64,000 nt of DNA from assembly GCA_029990175.1 (NCBI GenBank), contig JARKIP010000021.1:22511501-22575500 (forward strand), written 5' to 3'. A program made the translations under genes and the position numbers. This stretch comes from Petunia secreta. Its lineage: Eukaryota > Streptophyta > Magnoliopsida > Solanales > Solanaceae. How positions within the stretch are numbered: position 1 is the stretch's first letter; the number at the start of each line of letters is the position of its first letter. The notes below the pieces were generated by a model. The model saw only the letters and a program-made list of their open reading frames with translations. It did not search any database and had not been told where the DNA came from. Below are positions 10,851 through 21,639 of the stretch, piece after piece.

Positions 10851-11593
10851 GACAGATTTGAGATGAGCCAACGACTACGGGTCGTTGATCTACTTATTCA
10901 TGATTGTGATAGTGACTTCGGGTCACGGTATATGGTTGATACTTAGTAGTGGTGTTGCTAGTCCATCGTAGGTCTAGGTTAGTCGGCACGGGAGTAGAGA
11001 TTGGACATCCAAACCGCCGCTGAGTTGACCTATGCCTTACGTTGGATGGGCATAATCCTTGAGACTTCTGGTTACTACTTGTGTGTATGGAATTTGTTAC
11101 ATCTATTTGTGATTTCACTACTTTATTGTATGATTACTATAGTATGTTGTTGCTTATGATGCATGTAGCGACTTGTCCCGCAAGGGTACCTTAGCGGGCC
11201 TGTCGGTGATCTTACTGGGCTTCGGCTCATAACTTACTCTGCTACGTGCGCAGGTCCTTCATCCAGTCAGCAGCCCGGACGTTAGCGGTTCCCGAGGCTT
11301 CTGAGACTTTTGATTGAGGTGAGCCGACCACACAGACCGTGGTGGCATACCGCCGGAGTCACTTAGAGATAGGACTCAGATTTCTTTGATGTATATTCAT
11401 ACTTTATTGAGTCACTCTTAGAATGCTCCAATTCTTTTGTGGATATATTCTTTTGGACTTCACCCTTTTATATTTATATATCCATTTATGATCTTTTCAC
11501 ATTATTGTTCTTTTCCGCATCTTGTTTCATTGGTTTGCCTAGGCAAATGTTGTTTAGGTGCCATCACGAGCCCTTGGAAATTGGGTCGTGACA

Positions 11594-14038
11594 CTAAACA
11601 AGGCCACCAGGAAAGATCACTTCCCACTACCCTTTATTGATCAGATGCTGGATAGACTTGCAGGGCATGAATACTACTGCTTCTTGGATGGGTATTCGAG
11701 CTACAATCAAATTGTGATAGCCCCTGAAGACCAAGAGAAGACCACTTTTACTTGTCCATATGGCACCTATGCATTTAGGAGGATGCCATTTGGGTTGTGT
11801 AATGCCCCGGGGACTTTTCAGCGGTGCATGATGGCTATTTTCACTGACATAGTGGAAAAATTTGTGGAGGTATTTATGGATGATTTTTTAGTGGTTGGTG
11901 ATTCTTTTGATGAATGTTTGAGAAATCTTGATGCTGTGCTGAGCCGTTGTGAAGAAACAAATCTTGTGCTGAATTGGGAAAAATGTCACTTTATGGTTCA
12001 AGAAGGCATAGTACTTGGGCACAAGGTGTCAAAGCAAGGAATTGAGGTTGATAAAGCAAAGATTGAGGCTATTGAGAAATTACCACCACCTATCTCTGTT
12101 AAGGGGGTGCGTAGTTTCTTGGGACATGCAGGGTTCTATAGACAGTTCATAAAGGACTTCACCAAAATTTCCACTCCCTTGTGCAAATTGTTGGAGAAGG
12201 ATGTGAAATTTGTGTTTGATGATGCTTGTCTCAAAGCATTTGAAGAGTTGAAGAAAAGGTTGGTGACCGAACCAATCATCATTGCTCCTGACTGGTCTTT
12301 GCTGTTTGAATTGATGTGTGATACGAGTGATAATGCTATTGGGGCTGTTCTAGGCCAAAGGATTGGAAGAATCTTTCACTCCATCTATTATGCAAGAAAG
12401 ACGCTTGATGCAGCCCATTCCAATTACACCACCACTGAAAAGGAGTTGCTAGCCGTAGTTTATGCTTTTGATAAGTTCTGATCTTATTTGGTTGGCACTC
12501 ATGTTGTTGTCTACACTGATCATGCCGCAATCCGGTATTTGTTTGAAAAGAAAGACTCCAAGCCTAGACTCATTAGATAGGTTCTCTTATTGCAAGAGTT
12601 TGATGTTGAAATTCGAGATCGCAAGGGGACTGAGAATCAAGTTGCTGATCATTTGTCAAGGTTGCAGAATAGAGATCATGTAGATGAAGGGCCCGAGATT
12701 AAAGAGGTATTTCCTGATGAGTAGCTTTTTGCTCTTGATGCAGCTGAGGTGTCATGGTATGCTGACATGGTGAATTTACTTGTGAGTAATGTGTACCCCC
12801 CTGGGGCAACTGCTGAGCAAAAGCGTAAACTCCTTCATGAGAGTAGATTTTATGTGTGGGATGAGCCCTATTTGTACAAGATAGGGGTTGATCAACTAGC
12901 TAGGAGATGTATTCCAAGGGAAGAAGTAGAGCCGATTCTACAGAGCTGCCATTCCTCTCCTTATGGTGGCCACCTTGGTGGAGATCGAACAGCTGCAAAG
13001 GTACTCCAATCTGGTTTCTTTTGGCCTACTCTATTTAAAGATGCTCACGCATTAGTGAAGCAATGTGATCGTTGCCAAAGAACTGGGACAATTACTCGGC
13101 GTCACGAGATGCCTTTGAACAATATCTTGGAGATTGAGCTGTTGGATTGTTGGGGTATTGATTTTATGGGTCCATTCCCACCTTCTATGGGCCAAAAGTA
13201 CATCCTAGTAGCAGTTGATTATGTGTCTAAATGGGTGGAAGCTGTTGCACTTCCAACAAATGATGCGAGTGTGGTGGTGAAGTTTGTAAAGAAGAATATT
13301 TTCACTTGTTTTGGGACACCGCGGGCTATAATCAGTGATGAAGGTATGCACTTTTGTAACCGCTTGTTCAATAAATTGTTGGCTAAGTATGGGGTTCGCC
13401 ACAAGGTGGCTACTGCTTATCACCTCCAAACTAGTGGCCAAGTGGAAGTGTCTAATAGAGAGATCAAGCAAATCCTTGAGAAGACTGTGAATGCCTCGAG
13501 GAAGGATTGGGCTATGAAGTTAGATGATGCTCTCTGGGCCTATCGAACCGCATTCAAAACACCTATTGGAACTTCTCCATATAGGCTTGTTTATGGTAAG
13601 GCCTGTCACTTGCCGGTTGAATTAGAGCATAAGGCGTATTGGGCTATTCAAAAGCTCAACCTTGATATGGCCTTAGTGGGTGAGAAGAGGATGCTCTAAT
13701 TGCATGAACTTGATGAGTTCCGTTTTCATGCGTATGAAAATGCTAAATTATATAAGGAACAGACAAAGAAATGGCATGATAAGCACATTGAGCGTCGTTC
13801 TTTTGAGCCTGGGCAGCTTGTGTTATTGTTCAACTCGAGGTTGAAATTATTTTCGGGCAAGTTGAAGTCGAGATGGTCGGGGCCTTTTGAAGTTGTTTGT
13901 GTTACCGCACATGGAGCGGTTGAATTGAGAGCCCCGAATTCTGAGAACACATTTTTGGTTAATGGACAACGGGTGAAACATTATTGGGGAAGTGTGGTGA
14001 ATCACCGCACTTCAATTACTTTGAGGGACCCTTGATTT
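11594..14038 (+). pseudogene. Athila pol, 3' part (RT, RNase H, integrase), four nonsense codons
   Basis: Continues the RT begun at 1-403. It shows FMDD at the RT active site, RNase H blocks (CDTSDNAIGAVLGQ, YTDHAAIRYLF), an integrase zinc finger (HSSPYGGHLGGDRTAAKVLQ, CDRCQRTG) and DDE core residues in GIDFMGPFPPS, ISDEGMHFCN and SGQVEVSNREIK. The frame is constant but interrupted at 12479 (TGA), 12578 (TAG), 12722 (TAG) and 13697 (TAA). Judged against the family, each is what a C-to-T or G-to-A change in an Arg, Trp or Gln codon would give. The true end is the TGA at 14036-14038. No frameshift was found. Before the Tekay insertion and these stops it was a full-length Athila polymerase. Confidence 0.93.
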
Positions 14039-15229
14039 AGACCCGTCGTGCCACGACGTTAAATAAGGCGCTTCTCGGGAGGCAACCCGAGTTTGTACTT
14101 GTAATAGTTTAGTTTTTTTTTGTTTTTATAGTGTCACGTAGTTGTTGTTTTTGTGTGTCGTTTTTGTAGGAATTGGGTGAGCTAAACAAGGTGAGATTAA
14201 TGCATTGAGGGGTGCGGGACGTCTCGAGTCATGTCTCGCACTCGGGGTTGCACTTGGAATCAAAAAATCGGTGCGAAAAAACGTGCTCGGGCGCGTTCGG
14301 GAGTGCCCCGCGCCTCCCAAAGCGCAAAACTTGAGCTGAAGAAAAGTGGCCTGGCTCATTGGGAAGCGTGCCGCGCCCCCCAGCGCGCCAGTTTAGGCAG
14401 TAGCCCCCATTTTTGACCGCGTTTGGTCCGTGGCGCGCCAAGCACCGCGCAAGGCTGTTTTTTTGTGAGTTTTGCCGGGTCAAACGGGTTTTGACCCGCG
14501 ACCCGGTCTTCCCCATCCCCAAATACCCGATTTTAACACCCTAATTTTCACTATTTTCACCCCCAATCACTCTCTAATCACTCACAACTTCATCTCTATC
14601 ACTTGGAATCATTCCAAATCTTGTGCAATCCATCCTAAATCATTCAAGTAAGTAAATTCTTCACTTTTTCTCTTCATTAACAAGTAAGTTGCACCTATTC
14701 TTGTTATGAATGATTCTTAGCTAGTTACAAGTTGACTCATTAAAAATTCATGCTTGTTGTGCCTAAATGGTTAAATGAGCTAGCTAGATGACTTGTGCCT
14801 TGAAAAAAGAGATCTCCCAACAATTTGGGAGGGTTGGCATATTCCAAAACTCATTGAAATTGCTAGTTTAAAAGTGTGCACACCAAGTGTTTCTGAAAAA
14901 GCCTCAATGATAAAAATCTAAGAACATTGTGAATTCTTGAGTAGCAATGCATTCCTTAGGCTCATTATGGACATTAGGTGTTGCACACACACAAGAATTG
15001 ATCATGATGCACCCACACTAGCTTGATTTTCAAAATTCAAAATTGTGGCATACTTTGCCCAAAGCTAGTTTTGCTTAAGTGTGGGGTTGCTCGTGCCATT
15101 GAGTTGAGTGATTGACACATCGAGTGTGTGATAAGTGTGGGGTGGTACCCCACCAATTGAGCTTGAATTGTATAGTCTTGGTACCTATCTATCTATCTCA
15201 CATTGATCTTTTATTGTTGTATAGGTACC
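14039..15229 (+). other. Athila spacer between pol and the env-like ORF
   Basis: Non-coding. It begins with a short hairpin (CGTCGTGCCACGACG near 14044) and GCGCTTCTCGGGAGGCAACC, both repeated in the second Athila segment at about 21651. The part at 14200-14520 is unusually GC- and CpG-rich with many GCGC words. A polypyrimidine stretch ending TTTTTGTAG at about 14161-14169 resembles a splice acceptor that could give a subgenomic env message (inference). Two copies of AAGTGTGGGGT lie at 15077 and 15133. Confidence 0.6.
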
Positions 15230-16496
15230 ATGGTGACTACTCCTTTGCCAAGCAAGAGCTCTTCCTCCGCTTCGGGCTCGAGAAAAACACTTCAAGTCGG
15301 GCCTTCCGCTACCAAGCAGAAGGGTAAGGCACCGGCCAAACCCAAGACTAAACCAAAGGCTAAAGGCAAGGCTAAGATTCCAAAGGACGCGGTGCCGATA
15401 CCACGTCCCGGAGGCAGGACCCGTTATGGCATCCCTTTTGTAAAGAAGGGTGAATGCCAAACATGGTATAAGAGTGTGCGGCTTGCGGGATATATACCCG
15501 AGCAAGCCATTAATAAACGACGGGTGATGCAAAAATTTAGAAGTGTGGCCGAAGCGATCATTGCTCTAAAATGGGACTCGGTGTTTGAGAGTCCGGGGCA
15601 CGCCAACTTGGACATGGTACAAGAACTGTATGCCAATTGGGAGCCCGAGGAAGCTTGGAAGGAGGATGATGTGGTGACAGTTCGGGGAGTGAAAGTGAAG
15701 TTGGATCCTACAGTATTGAATGCCTTTTTTGGGGGTCGATGACCCCGATTATGATGATTTGAGGGAGTACATCAAGAAGCCTGATTATAAGGCTTTGCGA
15801 GATACACTATGTGGCGAGAGCTCCACTCACAAGTGGGAGCGCACTGCCACCGGAAGACACAAGTTCATGTATTTCTCGCAGTTTCTTAAACCGGCCCGTG
15901 TGTGGATGCGGTGCATAAATGCACGTATACTACCATGTTCCCATTACTCCGAGGTCACTAAGACTCGGGCGTGCATGGTGTACTTCTTCATGATTGGGAG
16001 GCCGGTGAACATTGGCTACTACATGTTGCGCGTTATGAAAGAGCAACGAAAATCTGATTCATGTAGTAGATTGTACTTTGGGAACCTCTTGACCCGTTAC
16101 TTAGAGAAGGCGGGCGTCCCCGTAGATGAGATTGGGGATCGCATTGTCCCTGATATAGGGAAGCCTTTTGACATTGCTTCGGTCAAGGGGGTGACCACCA
16201 CCGCGCCGGTGAAATTGACGGTAGATGAGTGGCGGGAGACAGACGCCAACTTGACTGCGCGTCAGTACTTGATGATGGAGGCGATGGCCCGTCGGTTGGG
16301 CGTTGATTTGACTGCTATTGATCGCACTGTCCCTCTCCTGGAGACCTCGAAGGATCTGCTTGGCATGATTCGAGCTAGAGTGGTGGATCCGCAGGAGGAT
16401 GAGAACACGGATTCAGATGTTGTTGCTAACGATCCGGACAGTGAGGTTGAGGCAGCTGATTCTGAGGGCGGTGGCTCTGATGAGGAGGAGGATTAG
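15230..16496 (+). pseudogene. Athila env-like ORF (plant putative transposon protein family), one frameshift
   Basis: Starts at ATG 15230 (MVTTPLPSKSSS) with a Lys/Pro-rich basic N-terminus. The conserved body found after pol in many Athila elements follows (blocks GVKVKLDPTVLNAFFG, RVWMRCINARILP, CMVYFFMIGRPVN, ARQYLMMEAMARRLG), then a very acidic Glu/Asp/Ser tail ending at 16496. The body matches what I remember of the putative plant transposon protein domain (Transposase_32). The frame shifts at a G run near 15731-15735, where one extra G explains the change exactly. About 420 residues would be encoded without it. Whether such proteins act as an envelope is unproven; no signal peptide or membrane span is obvious here. 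Confidence 0.75.
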
Positions 16497-18315
16497 GTCC
16501 ACACTCCTGCGCACCACCCAGATTTCAGGGCAGTTTTCTTGTACTCTTCCTTTTGCACTTATTTCTTTGTCGCACTGGGACATTGCTTAGTTTAAGTGTG
16601 GGGTGGGGTACTGCCCTTTATCTATTTTTGAGGTTAGGATGCATGTACCATAGGATCTTTTCTTTTGTCACTTGACTTTATTTTGATTTATTTTATTGCT
16701 TTTATATATGAAAAAAAAATTAGAAAACCAATGAAAAATTCCAAAAAGATTTTCCTTTTAGTTTTATTAGTGGTACATGTCATCCACCCCGTGGTTTTTC
16801 TTATGGCCTCGGTTCTTTTCCACGGGGAGCCTTTGAACCGGGTAGTATTTTTATTTTTAGGATTAGGATAGTTAGTTGTAGATGACCCTAGACGTAGGAA
16901 AAAGGTAGAATGCTAGGTGCCTTTGATTTGTTTGATACCGATGGACTTGGACTTGATTGCATGTGCTATTTGTGGTTTTCTTGATTTTTAATTTTGATGC
17001 ATGCCTAGGAAAAACATGGAACGACCCCCTTGAGATGCTTGAGTCCGCTTGCTTGACTTGATTGTTGACCTTTGTGCATGAGTGCTTAAATTTCCACAAG
17101 TTGCATTCTAGATGCTTAGTTGAGAGTTGTTGATGGAACCTTTTTGTGTGGACCATGTGCAATGTGAGTTGTGAGGCATGTTCTTGTTTACTCCATGTTT
17201 GCGTAGTAATGTCTAGAACTTGCCCCGTGTGTGTGCAAAGCGAAATCCTAGGTTTGCTCTAGTCGGGAAATGATACAAGGCCTTCTTTTGTTGCCTACCT
17301 TTACATATATACCTAGAAAGAAAAAGTTGTTGTTGTGATGTCTTTGATCCTTTTTGTTGGCACCCACACCCCGAGCCTACCCATTTGTTCTAAAATTGAC
17401 TCTTTTGGCCCTTACTCCTTAAGCACTTTATTGATATTGTGTTGTTATTTTGGAGTTGTGGTGAGATTTTGGGAGGTTTTTGAGTGGAACTAATGAAGGG
17501 GAATAATTGTAAAAATTGTGAAGTAGTGAAAAGCATTGGCAAGGTTGGATGAAAAGGAAAGAAAAAAAAAAAATAGCAAAGTTGAAAAGAAAGAAAAAAT
17601 TGTGAAAAGAAAAAAAAAAAAGGAAATAAGAAGAGAAAAAGATATCCATTCCTTGCTAGTGTGTACTTATATGAAAAATGCTACTTGTGAGAAGGTGTAT
17701 GTGTAGAAGTTGTTGGTTTGGGTGGCTTGATGAGATTGATGATTAATTTGAATGTGATGTATTAAAGTGCTTAGGGAGGTAGTCACTATTACCATATGTA
17801 TCCTACCCGCCCCTTAGCCTACATTACGACCTTTCTAAAGTCCTAGTTAATCCCGATTGGAGTGAGCTTACATTAGTGGAGTCCTACACTACGGGCAAGC
17901 CTATGGTACGTTGTGTGCGACATGTGAGACTTTCATGAGAGTGAGTGAATTTATTTGTATTGCCCCCATTCTATTCATGATATTGATTTTGTGTGTGATC
18001 TTTGGGGGGGCACCCTTTTGCTTCATATTGGTGAGGGCACGTGGTTTGCATGAAGTAGGTGAAGTTGATGGTTCTTGGTTGAGTAGATAGGTGTGATTTA
18101 TTAGTTGAGTTTGTGCATTCGAGCTATTTTGGGGTGGTTGTTCTCATATTTTTGGTTTTGGTAAATTGTTGGCATGTTGTGGATCCATAGTAGTCATGTG
18201 TGCATTGGTTCAATGGTCGGTATCAACCATAGTCATAGGCAGACCTGTTTTACCTAGGTTGGGGAAGTGAGATGTGACTTACTCGAGGGCGAGCAAGGGT
18301 TCAAGTGTGGGGTGG
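16497..18315 (+). other. Athila 3' internal non-coding region ending in the polypurine tract
   Basis: No gene seen. It is closely related to 21955-23690 in the second segment, including the words CATCCACCCCGTGG and GAGGGCGAGCAA and an A/G-rich stretch at 17520-17640. It ends with CAAGTGTGGGGTGG (18302-18315) just before the LTR, the likely polypurine tract. Another copy of AAGTGTGGGGT lies at 16594. Confidence 0.7.
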
Positions 18316-19609
18316 TGATGTTTGGCATTTTATGCCTATATTTCCTTAATATTTCCGCATATTTGAGCTTGTTTTGCACTCGTTTATTAGTTTGTGAATG
18401 TGGTTGTACACTGATTTTGTGTTGTGCGTGTGTAGGTTGTTACGCGGTGCATTTGGAGCTTTTTGGAGCTTGATTGAGCATGAATTGGTTGAAGGATGAT
18501 TGAGGATTGGATTGAGCACACGAAGGCACGACACGGACACGATTTCGGACCAAGGAAGAAGGCGATTGGCTGGGCGCTGCAGGGCACGTGGCGCACCCTC
18601 CACCGCGCCCCACTGCCCAGCGCGGTATCCCACGCGCCACGTCTCAAAGGCGCCCAAAATGTGGCGGACTGATTATCTTGGCGCTTTCCGAGGCACGGGG
18701 CGCCCGTTATAGCGCCCCGTGTGCGGTTTTTCACTTCCTATTCCGTCTAGTATTTGGTCTAAATTATTACTAGGTGTTTGTAAACACTATAAATAGTCTT
18801 TTACTTAGTTTTTGAAAGGGAGTTGATACTTTGGAGCAATATTGAGAGCTACATACTCATTGAACAAGGGTTTATTCGTAATCTTTCATCTATTACATCA
18901 TTTACTTCATTATTACACCAAATTATTGCTTTGTGATTATGAATATGTGTGGCTAAACTTTACGTTCTAGGGTTAGAGTATTACATGAAGGTTGATTGTT
19001 GAAGGTTGATTCCCATTGATTTAATCCCATAACGGGTTGCTTATTCTTTCTTGATTTCACATGTGTAATTGTTAGAGCTCGATAATTATACATCATCTAT
19101 GGTTTTTGGATTGAACTTGAAAGAGAGAATCTAATTACGTAATAAGAAAGAATAGAACTAGTTTGTGAACCCGGGCATCGGGGAATCAATTCGCGGGTAG
19201 GATAGACATATACTTGCTTGCCTAGTTTAACTCATTACATGAACCTTAATGCGTGCATGTGATTTAACCCATAGACATATAGGGATTGAAGTAGCTTGCA
19301 TAGACTGTGAAGAACTGAAAGGTTTTCACAGTTACATTTACTCTGTCAGTTAGTAACCCGGGATTTAAGAAGTGGAATCAATTGGATACATCAACTGGAG
19401 TGTTCGTAACTCTGACCCTGGACTGCTCTCTTGATATTGTTAACAACCAAAGTATTTCTCATTGCTTGACTACATCTTTAGCACCTTACTTACTGCACTT
19501 TAGTTATAAAAACTCTTACACCCAAGAAAAAGACCCCCGAGTAGTTTGGAGGAATTATTTGTTAAGTATTAGTCTGCTTAGTCCTCGTGGGAACGATATT
19601 CGATTTATC
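18316..19609 (+). repeat. Athila LTR, first copy (3' LTR of the left segment, 5' LTR of the right one)
   Basis: Begins TGATGTTTGGCATTTTATGCC after the polypurine tract and aligns with 23691-25012. It contains a GC-rich block (18540-18720) and a TATA box ACTATAAATAG near 18788. Compared with the second copy it stops about 60 bp early, at CGATTTATCA, and gag sequence follows directly. The LTR tail, primer site, leader and gag start have therefore been deleted at 19610. Confidence 0.8.
18786..18796 (+). promoter_or_regulatory. TATA box of the Athila LTR, first copy
   Basis: CACTATAAATAGTC, with the matching AATACTATAAATACTC at about 24163 in the second LTR. Confidence 0.6.
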
Positions 19610-21639
19610 AGGATATTCGGCATGATTCAGTTGCTGCATGTGACTGGGCAATATAGTGGATTACTTCATGAAGATCCGCAGCAACACATTCAGAATTTCT
19701 TGGAGATCAGTGATACTTACACACCGACTTCCTATTGATTATGTTCGCTTGACATTGTTCCCGTTTTCACTTATTGGGGCAGCAAAGAGGTGGTTAAAGG
19801 CTGAAAAGTCTGGGTCTATCACTACTTGGGATGATTTGGCTAAGAAGTTCTTAGCTAAGTTTTATCCATCTGCCAAGACAGCCCGGCAGAGGAGTGAAAT
19901 TATGTCCATCAGGCAGATAGAAGGAGAGTATTTGTATTCAGCCTGGGAGCGGTTTAAAGCTTTACTGAGAGATTGTCCACACCATAACCAATCAAATGAG
20001 GTACTGGCACACACTTTTATGGAGGGGTTGATTGCTCATACTAAGATCGTGGTAGATGCTGCTGCTGGAGGACAAGTACTGGCCTTAAACTTTGACCAGA
20101 TTTATGAGTTACTAGACAAGTTTTCGCAGAGCAATCCTAACTGGCAGGGAGAGGGTAGAGCTACTACACAAAAATCTGCTTGGGTACTTCAGTTAGATGC
20201 AGTTTCAGAGCTGAGGGCGAAGATGGATGCTATTTCCAATCAAATTAGCAAGCTAGCTCTGCCAAAGACTCAGCAACAAGTGGCTCCAGTGCAACAACTC
20301 CAGTGTTTTTGTGAGGTTTGTGGTCAAGATCATGCTACAGAGGTTTGCTCCTCTAATCCAGAGTCAGTTTATTACGTGGGTAATCAAAACAGGCTGCAGG
20401 GTCAAAATCAGTTTGGTAATGCTTATTATAAAGGCAATACGAGAGCCCCAAATAATTGCCACCCACTTCCAGCTCCACCACAGCAGGTTAGCAATTCAGT
20501 TGAAGATAAGCTAAAGCAGATAATGGCGGGCCAGTAGAGAATGATAGCTAACACTGTATCCCATGCATAGGCCATACAAGATCTTGCCAATGCTCAAAAG
20601 AACCTGGAGCACCAGTTGGAGCAGTTGGTGGGAGAAATAAGTACTGTTAAAAAGGGGCCTGAGCAATGTCTTGCAGTGACTTTAATTGAAGGTGGAGAGC
20701 TGATGGCCAAGTCCGAGGAGAGAGCTAAAATAGAAAAAGTTAAAAAAGTGGAGAAGGTAAGGAAGAAAGAAGAGAGAAAGGAGACACCTCTGCCGCCTCC
20801 ACCATTCCCACATAGACTTATACCATCGAAGGATTTGGCCCAGTATCAAAAATTTGTGAGTATGTTGAAAGAGCTTCAAGTTAACATTCCTTTGACTGAT
20901 GTGTTTGAATTGATGCCATTATTTGTGAAGTTCTTAAAAGAGATTTTAGTCAAGAAGAAAAAGCCTCATGAGATAGATACAGTTGAGTTAGTTGAGGAGT
21001 GCAGCACAATCTTGAGTAAGTTACCTCCAAAACTTCAAGATCCTGGGAGGTTTACTATTCCTTGCACCATTGGAGAGCATAATATCACTGGTGCATTGTG
21101 TGATCTGGGTGCGAGCATAAATCTCATGCCTCTATCTGTTTGCAAAAGGTTAGGGCTAGGAGCAATCAAGCCCTCTTCAGTTACTCTTAAGATGGCGGAT
21201 AGATCACTCACTCACTCACCCTGATGGTAAGTTGGAGGATGTGTTGCTTAAATTTGGTAAGTTTACATTCTCTGCTGATTTTGTAGTCCTAGATTATGAA
21301 GAGGGCCGAGAAGCTCCAATCATTTTGGGGAGACCATTCTTAGTCACCTCGAAGGCACTAATTGACATGGAGCTGGGAGAGATGACTGTTAGAGCGCATG
21401 GAGAAAAAGTTACTTTCAAGGTTTATAATGAGAATGAGCACATAACTAAGATTGAAGAGTTATCTATGATTGAATGTGTCAAACAAGAACATGGAAATAA
21501 ACCAAATGACCTGTGTGAGCAAAATGTGGAACAAAATAGCAGTGACACATCATATGTGAAGTTGAAGATGGGTTCTCTCAAAGAAAGGAAGAAAGCAAAG
21601 GTTCGTCGTAAGAAGAGAAGAGATAAATGCTGGAAGTGA
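19610..21639 (+). pseudogene. Athila gag and protease segment without pol
   Basis: Gag starts in mid-domain (MIQLLHVTGQYSGLLHEDPQ) and shifts frame near 19720. It continues through IDYVRLTLFPFSLIGAAKRWL, the capsid core and a Cys/His nucleocapsid motif (CEVCGQDHATEVC), with stops at about 20535 and 20568. A Lys/Glu/Pro-rich linker then leads to the Athila-type aspartic protease with GALCDLGASINLMPLSV (about 21090-21140). The frame shifts again near 21207-21222 because one ACTC unit is duplicated in a short TCAC repeat, and resumes as LEDVLLKFGKFTFSADFVVLDY to a stop at 21639. Reverse transcriptase, RNase H, integrase and the env-like ORF are absent; the sequence goes straight to the post-pol spacer. 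It is a gag-PR remnant. Confidence 0.87.

Larger units (their letters stand above)
404..11593 (+). mobile_element. Complete Tekay/Del-type chromovirus (Ty3/gypsy LTR retrotransposon)
   Basis: Full element with two long LTRs (404-3235 and 8491-11593), both starting TGTAACGACC and ending GGGTCGTGACA. It has a tRNA-iMet type primer site at 3239, gag-pol between, and a polypurine tract at 8479-8490. The 5 bases before it (399-403) and after it (11594-11598) are both CTAAA, a perfect target duplication, so this is an original, unrecombined insertion. It sits inside the RT codons of an older Athila element. The LTRs are very similar by eye but clearly not identical, so the insertion is fairly young. 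The chromodomain-like C-terminus and protease wording fit the Tekay/Del clade. The gag and pol frames are offset, so the copy is probably no longer autonomous. Confidence 0.95.
8491..11593 (+). repeat. 3' LTR of the Tekay element, carrying a MITE
   Basis: 3,103 bp, same ends as the 5' LTR. It is longer because a 275-bp Stowaway MITE plus a duplicated TA lies at 9726-10004. The rest aligns throughout with scattered substitutions. Confidence 0.95.
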
